A stretch of 6,931 nucleotides of DNA from QHWF01 sp036848175 (GCA_036848175.1 DAIUKO010000376.1:1-6931), one strand, 5' to 3'. Shown: positions 1 through 5,644, counted from the stretch's first letter. Notes: generated by a model not told the origin, from the sequence alone. Numbers and translations are program-made.

Positions 1-2
1 AC

Positions 3-695
3 GTCGACACCTTCCGCATCATCGGCATCGTGCGCGACGCGAAGTTCGCCGGGTTCGCGCTGCACCGGCCGGCGCGGCCGATGTTCTTCGTCCCGCTGGC
101 CCAGAACGTCGACTACAAGAGCGATCTGATGAAGCGCATCGAACTGCAGTCGCTCTTCATCTACGGCATGATGCTCGTCACCACGCTCACGCCGGGCGTG
201 CTCGAACCGCTGCTCACGAAAACGCTGTCGGAGGTCGATCCGAACCTGACGATCACCAGCGTCAGGACGATGCAGCAGCAGGTGGAGTTGTCGTTCGACC
301 AGCAACGTGCCGTCGCAAGCCTCGCCAGCCTGTTCGGCATCGTCGCGCTGGTGCTGGCCGCTGTCGGCTTGTACGGCGTCACTGCGTACTCGGTCGCGCA
401 GCGGACGAACGAGATCGGCATTCGCATGGCGCTCGGCGCCGACCGCGTGAAGGTCGTCGACCTCGTGCTGCGCAGCGCGTTCAAGCGCGTGGCCGCCGGA
501 TTGATTCTCGGCTTGCCGCTCGCCGTCGGCGCGGGCCGCCTGATCGCGGCGCAGCTCTACGGCGTGTCGTTCTGGGATCCGCTCGCGCTGGCCATCGCCG
601 CCGGCTCGCTCGCGGCGTGCGCCTTTATCGCGGCCGTGATCCCGGCCGGCCGCGCCGCGTCGATCTCACCGATGAGCGCGCTGCGCGCCGAGTAA
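3..695 (+). CDS. ADOP-type ABC transporter permease, C-terminal part (5' end outside window)
   Basis: This is the last 230 codons of a MacB/FtsX-family permease; the reading frame is open to the left window edge, so the true start lies outside. The first ~100 residues are the end of the extracytoplasmic MacB-like domain (VDPNLTITSVRTM, then a Q/E-rich helix). They are followed by the final FtsX domain with three membrane segments: around LASLFGIVALVLAAVGLYGV, VAAGLILGLPLAVGAGRLIA and LALAIAAGSLAACAFIAAVI. The cytoplasmic loop RTNEIGIRMALGA and the terminal PAGRAASISPMSALRAE are hallmarks of the 'acidobacterial duplicated orphan permease' group. Such proteins are abundant in Acidobacteriota and usually lack an adjacent ATPase gene. 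Their substrates are mostly unknown, and none can be inferred here. A MacB homologue from another phylum is possible but less likely. Confidence 0.93.
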   Translation, partial: VDTFRIIGIVRDAKFAGFALHRPARPMFFVPLAQNVDYKSDLMKRIELQSLFIYGMMLVTTLTPGVLEPLLTKTLSEVDPNLTITSVRTMQQQVELSFDQQRAVASLASLFGIVALVLAAVGLYGVTAYSVAQRTNEIGIRMALGADRVKVVDLVLRSAFKRVAAGLILGLPLAVGAGRLIAAQLYGVSFWDPLALAIAAGSLAACAFIAAVIPAGRAASISPMSALRAE

Positions 696-776
696 GATCA
701 TCACCCTTCGCCGAGCTCGTGCGAATGTGACAGGCGCGTGTCGTTGAACCCGACGAATCGATGCCGCTCGGTCGGC

Positions 777-809
777 AGCCCGAACCCCTCTGCGCGTCAC
801 GTTTGGGCT
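777..809 (+). other. possible hairpin in the leader of the CHAD gene
   Basis: Positions 777-785 (AGCCCGAAC) pair with 801-809 (GTTTGGGCT), giving 9 pairs including one G-T/G-U wobble around a 15-base loop. There is no T-run after it, so it is not a convincing intrinsic terminator. In GC-rich DNA a stem of this size can occur by chance. Confidence 0.3.
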
Positions 810-837
810 CGAGCAGACTGAGGCGCTTGGGCCCCGA

Positions 838-857
838 GCTTGCTAGTAGAAGCAAGC
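838..857 (+). other. possible hairpin just upstream of the CHAD ribosome binding site
   Basis: A 7-bp perfect stem, 838-844 (GCTTGCT) with 851-857 (AGCAAGC), encloses a 6-base loop. It ends 15 bases before the GGAGG at 872. The position would suit a 5'-UTR structure or the end of an upstream transcript. There is no T-tract and no further support, so a function is speculative. Confidence 0.35.
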
Positions 858-871
858 GCTCTTACGCACGT

Positions 872-876
872 GGAGG
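872..876 (+). promoter_or_regulatory. ribosome binding site deciding the CHAD start
   Basis: GGAGG lies 4 bases before the ATG at 881. The frame is open further upstream (an in-frame ATG at 761), but those 40 codons would encode an R/S/G-rich stretch unlike the CHAD family. This site supports the start at 881. Confidence 0.75.
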
Positions 877-880
877 GGCC

Positions 881-1891
881 ATGCCAGCGACGCCGATTGA
901 CTTGCTCCGAAATCAGGCGAAAACGATCATCGGCGCGCTGCCGCGGCTGCACGATGGAGACATCGAGGCCATCCACGACGCGCGCGTGGCATCGCGGCGG
1001 ATTCGCGAAGTCCTCCCGCTGACCGGCGACTGGTATCCGCAAGGGGTGATTGACGATTTTGCGGGCACGTTCAAGCGGATCGGCCGGAACCTCGGCCGTG
1101 TCCGCGATGCGGACGCGCGCATCGCGCTGCTGGCGTACCTCGAAACCCGGATTCCGCCGGCGGCCGCGCCGCTCCTCGCGCTCCAACGTGAGCAGGAGCG
1201 CGATCGCCTCCGCCTCCTGCGGAAGTTGATCAAGCGGTTCGAGCGTCGCGAGGTCGCGCGCGTGCTCGACAAGATCGCCGCCGGGCCTGTGCGTAACTGG
1301 TGGCCGTGGGCGACCAGCGGCAGCCGATGGCCCGGCGAGCTCCGCGGCGCGACGGCCGAACGTGCGGCGGCCACCCGCGAAGCGGTGGAGCATGCGACGG
1401 GCGTCTATTTTCCGAACCGCAGTCACCAGACGCGGATCGCGCTCAAGAAATTCCGCTACGCGCTGGAAATCGCGTGTGCCACCGGCGGCAGCGCCGCGAT
1501 GCGGGATGCATTGCGGCACCTGAAGAAGGCACAGGACGTCCTCGGCGATCTTCACGATCGCCACGTCCTCGTCGACGATCTGCCGAAGGAAGCCACGCCG
1601 GAGCTGGACATCAATGCCACTCACCTCCGGCTGGTGACAGAGGTCGTCGGAGCCGAGTGCCGCGACCTCTACGCACGGTTTCTCAGGCGGCGGCCGCAGC
1701 TCCTGGAAATCTGCCGTCGCTTCGAACGCGTGCACCGACGCCGCGTGGCCGTCGCACCGGCTGCCGCCGCCATCGTCATCTCGTCGGCGTTCTATATGTG
1801 GCGTCAAGCGCGCATGTCGCAGCCGCGCCTCCGCGATCGCGGCGTCTCAGTGAGAATTCCCATTCCGGACGCGTTGCAGGCGAGCCAATAG
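881..1891 (+). CDS. CHAD domain-containing protein, probable polyphosphate-binding
   Basis: A protein of 336 residues consisting almost wholly of a CHAD domain (conserved histidine alpha-helical domain). CHAD is known to bind inorganic polyphosphate and to associate with polyphosphate granules. The two repeated halves of the fold are visible: HDARVASRRIR (H32, R35, R39, R40, R42) and HQTRIALKKFRY (H182, R185, K189, K190, R192). Each is followed by a matching second signature: RIGRNLGRVRDADARI and LKKAQDVLGDLHDRHVL (H225, D226). The basic pocket residues look intact. The tail is unusual: after RVHRRR there is a hydrophobic stretch, about residues 289-307 (VAVAPAAAAIVISSAFYMW), then a short polar end, so the protein may be membrane-anchored. 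No CYTH domain is fused. The start at 881 has a GGAGG. The next same-strand gene encodes a pyrophosphatase, consistent with phosphate/polyphosphate metabolism, but the long repeat element between them argues against a simple tight operon. Confidence 0.93.
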   Translation: MPATPIDLLRNQAKTIIGALPRLHDGDIEAIHDARVASRRIREVLPLTGDWYPQGVIDDFAGTFKRIGRNLGRVRDADARIALLAYLETRIPPAAAPLLALQREQERDRLRLLRKLIKRFERREVARVLDKIAAGPVRNWWPWATSGSRWPGELRGATAERAAATREAVEHATGVYFPNRSHQTRIALKKFRYALEIACATGGSAAMRDALRHLKKAQDVLGDLHDRHVLVDDLPKEATPELDINATHLRLVTEVVGAECRDLYARFLRRRPQLLEICRRFERVHRRRVAVAPAAAAIVISSAFYMWRQARMSQPRLRDRGVSVRIPIPDALQASQ

Positions 1892-1983
1892 CGCGCCTTC
1901 GGAAACAGAGGCAGACGGAGATAACGGAGTTCACAAACGGAGCAACGGAGCAAACGGAGGACGAACGGAGGAGAGGTTCGACG

Positions 1984-2006
1984 GCCGGCCCGCACAGCGG
2001 GCCGGC
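1984..2006. repeat. GC-rich hairpin inside the element
   Basis: A perfect 10-bp stem: GCCGGCCCGC (1984-1993), loop ACA, GCGGGCCGGC (1997-2006). It looks like a terminator stem but no T-run follows on either strand. It is best read as one branch of the larger nested structure. Confidence 0.85.
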
Positions 2007-2008
2007 TG

Positions 2009-2088
2009 ACACCGACGGATCGGATCGGGATCATGAATGGCAGCCCGGATCCAGTGCCATTCATGATCCCGATCCGATCTGTCGGTGT
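2009..2088. repeat. 34-bp near-perfect palindrome with a 12-base loop
   Basis: Positions 2009-2042 pair with 2055-2088 over 34 consecutive positions. The only departure from Watson-Crick is 2017 G opposite 2080 T, a G-U wobble if transcribed as plus-strand RNA. The loop (2043-2054) contains the self-complementary GGATCC. The stem contains the direct motif CGGATCGGGATCATGAATGG. A stem this long would form a very stable RNA hairpin or a cruciform in DNA. Confidence 0.9.
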
Positions 2089-2105
2089 GCGTCGCTTCGC
2101 GACGC
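2089..2105. repeat. third hairpin of the nested element
   Basis: A perfect 7-bp stem, GCGTCGC (2089-2095) and GCGACGC (2099-2105), with loop TTC. It starts at the base right after the 34-bp palindrome ends. Its last two bases overlap the outer 11-bp arm (2104-2114), so the two pairings compete at the junction. Confidence 0.8.
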
Positions 2106-2123
2106 CGTCGAACCGCTGTCGAT

Positions 2124-2140
2124 CGCAATCCGGAATTGCG
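2124..2140. repeat. small hairpin in the right part of the element
   Basis: A 6-bp stem, CGCAAT (2124-2129) and ATTGCG (2135-2140), with loop CCGGA. It lies in 2115-2158, the only part of the element with no counterpart on the left side. Confidence 0.5.
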
Positions 2141-2241
2141 CATCTAACTGAGGGAGTGCTTTTCTCCGTTCGTCCTCCGTTAACTCCGTTCCTCCGTTTG
2201 TGAACTCCGTTGACTCCGTCCACCTCCGTTAGCTCACGCCG

Positions 2242-2757
2242 ATGACGCTCCCTGCTGCATTCAGAGACGACGGGTCGCTCAACGTCATCGTGGAATCGCC
2301 CCGCGGCGCCACGGTGAAATTCAAGTACGACCTCGCCCTCGATCGGATCGTCCTGTCGCGGCCGCTGCCGTCGGGCCTCGTCTATCCACACGACTGGGGA
2401 TTCGTGCCGTCGACGCGCGCGCCGGATGGCGATCCGGTCGACGCGATGATCGTGTGGGACGGCATCAGCTATCCGGGCGTTCTCGTCCCGTGCCGCGCGA
2501 TCGGGATTCTGAACGTGGAGCAGACCAACCTCAAAACAGGCGCGCGCGAGCGCAACGATCGCCTCGCCGTGCTGCCGGTCACGGCGCCGCGGTTCGACGC
2601 GATCGCGACCGTCCTCGACCTGCCGGAGCGGACACGCGCGGAGCTGGAGCAGTTCTTCCTCGCCGCGACGTACTTCGAGAAGAAGAACGTCCGCCTGCTT
2701 GGCTGGGAAGGGCCGGCGCGCGCGCGCACCTTCGTCGAGGAATCGCTCCAGAAGTAG
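2242..2757 (+). CDS. ppa: inorganic pyrophosphatase, family I, divergent subfamily
   Basis: A 171-residue protein hydrolysing diphosphate to two phosphates, cytoplasmic, normally Mg-dependent. The family I signature DGDPVDAMI is present with the three metal-binding aspartates D62, D64 and D67. Also aligned to the E. coli enzyme are E18, K28, R40 and Y48 (YPHDWGFVPST). Several later active-site positions of the E. coli enzyme differ: Tyr55 is W52, the Asp97/Asp102/Lys104 region reads EQTNLKTGARERNDRLAV with N105 and R107, and the Tyr141-Lys142 pair falls at about A142-T143. The EQT...RNDRL pattern matches, from memory, a recognisable bacterial subfamily, so this is probably lineage-specific rather than decay. 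The start at 2242 gives the usual short N-terminus before E18, yet no Shine-Dalgarno sequence precedes it because the repeat element ends 11 bases upstream. The basic-protein gene follows after 42 bases. Confidence 0.88.
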   Translation: MTLPAAFRDDGSLNVIVESPRGATVKFKYDLALDRIVLSRPLPSGLVYPHDWGFVPSTRAPDGDPVDAMIVWDGISYPGVLVPCRAIGILNVEQTNLKTGARERNDRLAVLPVTAPRFDAIATVLDLPERTRAELEQFFLAATYFEKKNVRLLGWEGPARARTFVEESLQK

Positions 2758-2799
2758 TACTATCGGTCGCCGCATCAACAGCAGACCGGGAGCAGGGCG

Positions 2800-3171
2800 A
2801 TGGCTCGAGCGCAGAAGAAATCACCGGCCGACGACCAGGAAGTTCGGGAACAGGAGGTGCTGCGCGCCAATCGCGAGCTGGCCGCATATTTCAAGGGTCA
2901 ACGCACCGAGCGCGAAGCGCGAGCGGCTCTGAAAATCATCAAGGCGTTCATCCGCGACCGCGAGCAGATGCAACCCGCCAGCCGGCGGCCGTTGCCGGGC
3001 GCGGCGTCAGCCGCGACCGAGAAGAGGAAAGCGAAGCCGCCGACGCCGATCAAGAAGGTCCGCCGCCGCAGCGTCAGGCGTCCGGTTCCCGTCCCTGTCC
3101 CCGTCTCCGTTCCCGCCACACAGGAAGCAGACGCCGGAGCAGACGAAGCGCCGCTCGATCGCGGTGCGTGA
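2800..3171 (+). CDS. small highly basic protein of unknown function
   Basis: I do not recognise this 123-residue protein. Residues ~10-52 are charged and probably helical (VREQEVLRANRELAAYF, then REARAALKIIKAFIRDRE) and form the likely folded part. Residues ~60-92 are rich in Lys, Arg, Pro and Ala (KRKAKPPTPIKKVRRRSVRR) and probably disordered, rather like a histone H1- or AlgP-type nucleic-acid or polyanion-binding tail. Next comes a valine-proline run of five dipeptide units (one VS-VP variant), then an acidic end (ADAGADEAPLDRGA). There is no signal peptide and no membrane segment. It starts 42 bases after the pyrophosphatase, with only a weak purine-rich site (GGGAGCAGGG), and ends 34 bases before the GH127 start, so co-transcription with either is plausible. 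Frame choice rests on natural amino acid composition and codon usage. Overlapping frames are longer but are arginine/serine-rich shadows. Confidence 0.7.
   Translation: MARAQKKSPADDQEVREQEVLRANRELAAYFKGQRTEREARAALKIIKAFIRDREQMQPASRRPLPGAASAATEKRKAKPPTPIKKVRRRSVRRPVPVPVPVSVPATQEADAGADEAPLDRGA
3085..3114 (+). repeat. 6-base tandem repeat encoding a Val-Pro run
   Basis: Five consecutive hexamers (GTTCCC, GTCCCT, GTCCCC, GTCTCC, GTTCCC) lie in frame inside the basic-protein gene. They encode VP, VP, VP, VS, VP. Variation at third positions suggests either an old expansion or selection on the peptide. Confidence 0.8.
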
Positions 3172-3194
3172 GGAGTTCTCACCGGCGCGTGAAC

Positions 3195-3200
3195 AAGGAG
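3195..3200 (+). promoter_or_regulatory. ribosome binding site deciding the GH127 start
   Basis: AAGGAG lies 5 bases before the ATG at 3206. An in-frame ATG at 3164 would overlap the preceding gene and put 14 extra residues before the Tat motif. This site supports 3206. Confidence 0.8.
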
Positions 3201-3205
3201 ACCGC

Positions 3206-5527
3206 ATGGGGACGATCGCCCGTCGTGATTTCCTGAAGGCTGCGTCAGTCGCCGCGGCCGCGACTCCACTCGTCGCCGCGGCGAGGCGCGGCTCGCGAGA
3301 GGACCTGAAGATCTCGTCCGCGTCGTACACGCCGATCCAGGAGTACCCGATCCGGCCGACGCCGCACTCGGACGTCACCATCACCGACACGTTCTGGAAG
3401 CGGAAGATCGACATCAACGCGAAGGTCACGATCCCATTCGAGGTCGAAAAGCTGAGCGAGACGGAGCGAGGCTTCGCCGGCAACGTGCTCGAGGCGGCGA
3501 TGCTGTCGTTGAAGACGCATCCGAATGTTCGCCTGCAGTCGCAGGTCGAGGCGCGCGTCGAGGAGATCAGGCAGACGCGCCGCGGCGGGAACAGCGGATT
3601 CGAGGTTGCCGCCACCTACTACCGCACGAGCGGCAAACGAGACCTGCTCGACGGTGCGATCGCGTCGGCCGATGCGCTCTACAAGGACTTCGTCGAGAAG
3701 AACCCACCGTTCTCGGGCGGCGAGCGGGACGCCATCAACTGCGTCCAACTCTATCTGGTGACGCACGACCGGAAGCACCTCGATCTGGCGAAGCACTATC
3801 TCGACATCCGCGGTCTCGACAACTCGGTGAACCGCAGCCGGCACAATCAGTCGTACAAGCCGGTGCTCGAGCAGCGCGAAGCGGTCGGCCACGCGGTGAA
3901 CTGCGTCTCGCTCATGGTCTCGCTCGCCGACGTCGGTGTGCTGACCGGGATCAAGGACTACTTCGACGCAGCCGAGCGGATGTGGACCGATGTCGTCGAG
4001 AAGAAGATGTACATCACCGGCGGCGTCGGCACGACCGGCAACGAAGGATTCGGCGAGCCGTACTCGCTGCCGAACATCTCCGCGTACTCGGAGACGTGCG
4101 CCGTCCTGATGTTCATCACGCTCAACCATCGCTTGTTCATGGCGACCGGCGATGCCAGGTACATCGACGTCATGGAACGCGGCATGTACAACAACGCCAT
4201 CGACGGCGTGTCCGCAGCCGGCGATCGCTTCTTCTACGTGAACCGCCTGGCGAGCGCCGGCGACGGCCGCGACGAGCGCTGGTCGCGCGCGTCGCTGGAG
4301 TGCTGTCCGCCGAATCTCGTCCGGTTCCTGGCGTCGATGCCCGGCTTCGTCTACGCGCAGGACAAGCGCGATGCGATGTACGTCAACCTGTACGTGTCGA
4401 GCAAGACGTCGTTCAAGGTCGGCGCAAAAGACCTCGCGCTCTCCGTCGAGAGCGAGATGCCATGGGGTGGCGTCTCGACGATCGTCGTCTCGACCAAAGA
4501 CGATGTGCGGGGCGTGATCAAGCTGCGCATTCCGGGCTGGGCGAGGAATCAGCCGGTTCCGAGCTCGCTCTACTCGTACGCGGGCGAACTCGAGAAACAG
4601 ACGACTGTATCCGTCAACGGCAGGAGCGTGAGCGCGATTCCGGACAAGGCTGGCTACGTGTCGCTCGATCGCACGTGGAAGAACGGCGACGCGATTCGCG
4701 TCGAGTTCCCGTTCGACATCAGGAGAGTCGTGGCCAACGAGCGCGTCACACAAGACCGGCGCAGGATGGCAGTCGAGCGAGGACCGATCGTCTACTGCCT
4801 CGAATCGCACGACATCCCGGACCGTCACGTATTGGATGCCCTGCTCGATCCGAATGTCGTCTTGACTTCGTCTGTCGACGCGGCACTATTCGGCGGCGTC
4901 ACGGTGATCCACGCCGACGCGCGGAGAGTCACCAACCCGTCAGTGCCGCCGAATCGCGTCACGCTCATCCCGTACTACCTGTGGGCGAATCGCGGCGCGG
5001 GGGAGATGAGCGTCTGGTTGTCCACGGCCGGCTACCGCCTTGGCGACACCGGTCCCGCCGGCGGCTGCATCTTCTATGAGAACCCGAACTACGCCACTGA
5101 CGGCTGGCGCTATCTGGAAGCGGCGCCCTTCGATCAGAGCGCGGGCGCGAAGTGGGGATGCTTCCGCCGCGCCATCGCCGGCGCTCGCGGCACGGCCGTG
5201 GGAACCGGACAGCAGAACACGCGCGACATGCTCGCGGCGTGCACGGAGCCTGGTGCGGCGGCGGCGCTGTGCGCCACGCTCACGGTCAACGGCGTCGGCG
5301 GCTGGTTTCTCCCGTCGCGAGACGAACTGGCGCTGATGTATCGCAACTTGAAGGCAGCCGGGGCCGGTGACTTCCGCGATGGCGGCGTCGCCGACAACTT
5401 CACCTACTGGGCATCGTCGCAGCAGACGGCGGACATGGCCGTGCACATCGACTTCGCGGATTTGGGCCGCCAGCACGGCGACGACAAGGATTTTCCGCGC
5501 AGGGTTCGTGCCGTCCGCAAGGTTTGA
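3206..5527 (+). CDS. Tat-exported GH127 beta-L-arabinofuranosidase-type hydrolase fused to a C-terminal DUF1566/Lcl_C-type domain
   Basis: A 773-residue protein. The N-terminus is a twin-arginine signal (RRDFLK, R6-R7, then an Ala-rich hydrophobic stretch to about residue 27), so it is exported folded. Residues ~45-605 are a complete GH127 (DUF1680) enzyme: alpha/alpha barrel, then beta-sandwich ending in LIPYYLWANRGAGEMSVWL. Residues matching the Bifidobacterium HypBA1 active site are present: E280 as acid/base, and E296, C298, C366 and C367 (SETC and ECCPPN) as zinc ligands, with C366 as likely nucleophile. GHAVN with H229 is also kept. The family removes beta-L-arabinofuranose from plant hydroxyproline-rich glycoproteins and related glycans; the exact substrate here is an inference. 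Residues ~608-773 are a second domain of the DUF1566/Lcl_C type: GDTGPAGG (613-620), GWRYLEAAP, WFLPSRDEL (700-708), YWASS (734-738) and a terminal RVRAVRKV. Such domains occur on surface proteins and may bind ligands. The fusion is in frame with no visible scar. Confidence 0.93.
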   Translation: MGTIARRDFLKAASVAAAATPLVAAARRGSREDLKISSASYTPIQEYPIRPTPHSDVTITDTFWKRKIDINAKVTIPFEVEKLSETERGFAGNVLEAAMLSLKTHPNVRLQSQVEARVEEIRQTRRGGNSGFEVAATYYRTSGKRDLLDGAIASADALYKDFVEKNPPFSGGERDAINCVQLYLVTHDRKHLDLAKHYLDIRGLDNSVNRSRHNQSYKPVLEQREAVGHAVNCVSLMVSLADVGVLTGIKDYFDAAERMWTDVVEKKMYITGGVGTTGNEGFGEPYSLPNISAYSETCAVLMFITLNHRLFMATGDARYIDVMERGMYNNAIDGVSAAGDRFFYVNRLASAGDGRDERWSRASLECCPPNLVRFLASMPGFVYAQDKRDAMYVNLYVSSKTSFKVGAKDLALSVESEMPWGGVSTIVVSTKDDVRGVIKLRIPGWARNQPVPSSLYSYAGELEKQTTVSVNGRSVSAIPDKAGYVSLDRTWKNGDAIRVEFPFDIRRVVANERVTQDRRRMAVERGPIVYCLESHDIPDRHVLDALLDPNVVLTSSVDAALFGGVTVIHADARRVTNPSVPPNRVTLIPYYLWANRGAGEMSVWLSTAGYRLGDTGPAGGCIFYENPNYATDGWRYLEAAPFDQSAGAKWGCFRRAIAGARGTAVGTGQQNTRDMLAACTEPGAAAALCATLTVNGVGGWFLPSRDELALMYRNLKAAGAGDFRDGGVADNFTYWASSQQTADMAVHIDFADLGRQHGDDKDFPRRVRAVRKV

Positions 5528-5530
5528 TCG

Positions 5531-5584
5531 ACACCAAGGACACCAAGGACACAAAGGGCACAAAGGGCACCAAGGACACAAACC
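5531..5584 (+). repeat. array of six 9-base repeats after the GH127 gene
   Basis: Six consecutive 9-mers: ACACCAAGG twice, ACACAAAGG, GCACAAAGG, GCACCAAGG, and a degenerate ACACAAACC. The array begins 3 bases after the stop codon at 5525-5527. The period is a multiple of 3, so all frames stay open across it and give spurious low-complexity peptides (HQG/HKG). No inverted copy is present, unlike the ACGGAG element upstream. Function unknown. The rest of the gap, 5585-5657, holds only a ribosome binding site that I can identify. Confidence 0.88.
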
Positions 5585-5644
5585 GATGAGAAAAATGCGC
5601 TAAGCTCGGTGAGCCGTTCGGACATCAGATGCCGCGTAGCTCGT

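Larger units (their letters stand above)
1904..2230. repeat. large nested inverted-repeat element with ACGGAG-unit arms
   Basis: The element occupies almost the whole gap between the CHAD stop (1891) and the pyrophosphatase start (2242). The left arm, 1904-1975, and the right arm, 2159-2230, are inverted copies matching at about 62 of 72 positions by hand alignment. Each arm is made of irregularly spaced ACGGAG units (CTCCGT on the right): six perfect in the left arm and seven in the right, with spacers of 2-7 bases. A shared landmark is AACGGAGTTCACAAACGGAG at 1923-1942. Inside the arms lie a further inverted pair (1975-1985 with 2104-2114, perfect 11 bp) and a run of hairpins listed separately. 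No reading frame across it resembles a protein domain. I saw no clear target-site duplication. It is probably a dispersed palindromic or MITE-like intergenic element. Similar ACGGAG-type arrays are, as I recall, common between genes in environmental GC-rich genomes, but I could not search. Confidence 0.88.

Noticed and set aside
761..880. N-terminal extension of the CHAD protein from the ATG at 761
   Set aside because: The 40 extra residues are low-complexity Arg/Ser/Gly/Leu and cross the putative hairpins, whereas the ATG at 881 has a GGAGG just upstream and gives the normal distance to the first CHAD motif.
1984..2006. Intrinsic terminator for the CHAD gene
   Set aside because: The stem is excellent but no T-run follows on the plus strand and none precedes it for the minus strand, so it is treated as part of the element.
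1975..2114. tRNA-like gene, because GGTTCGAC and a cloverleaf-like set of stems occur here
   Set aside because: The stem sizes are wrong (10, 34 and 7 bp), there is no acceptor stem of 7 bp with a discriminator and CCA context, and no D-loop consensus. GGTTCGAC is in the closing stem, not in a loop.
1300..2151. Plus-strand frame of 283 codons overlapping the CHAD gene and running into the element
   Set aside because: It is out of frame with the CHAD motifs, Arg/Ser/Gly-rich, and its end is simply a translation of the repeat array and palindrome.
1904..2230. CRISPR array
   Set aside because: The repeated unit is only about 6 bases with spacers of 2-7 bases, and the two halves are inverted relative to each other. 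CRISPR repeats are about 24-40 bases, direct, with unique spacers of similar length, and no cas genes are nearby.
1804..2778. Minus-strand open frame of 324 codons crossing the repeat element and the pyrophosphatase
   Set aside because: It reads through the hairpins and ACGGAG arms, and its remainder is antisense to the recognised pyrophosphatase. The composition is arginine-rich and not protein-like.
3164..3205. Upstream ATG start for the GH127 gene
   Set aside because: It would add 14 residues ahead of the Tat motif, overlap the preceding gene and ignore the well-placed AAGGAG before 3206.
3245..4828. Long open frame of 527 codons on the minus strand, opposite the GH127 gene
   Set aside because: The peptide is rich in Arg, Val, Asp and His with no domain logic, and it lies antisense to a strongly conserved enzyme with intact catalytic motifs. 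This is the usual GC-rich antisense shadow.
5367..5603. Small repetitive protein with HQG/HKG tripeptides
   Set aside because: The frame overlaps the end of the GH127 fusion out of phase, and its repetitive end is just the 9-base DNA array translated.
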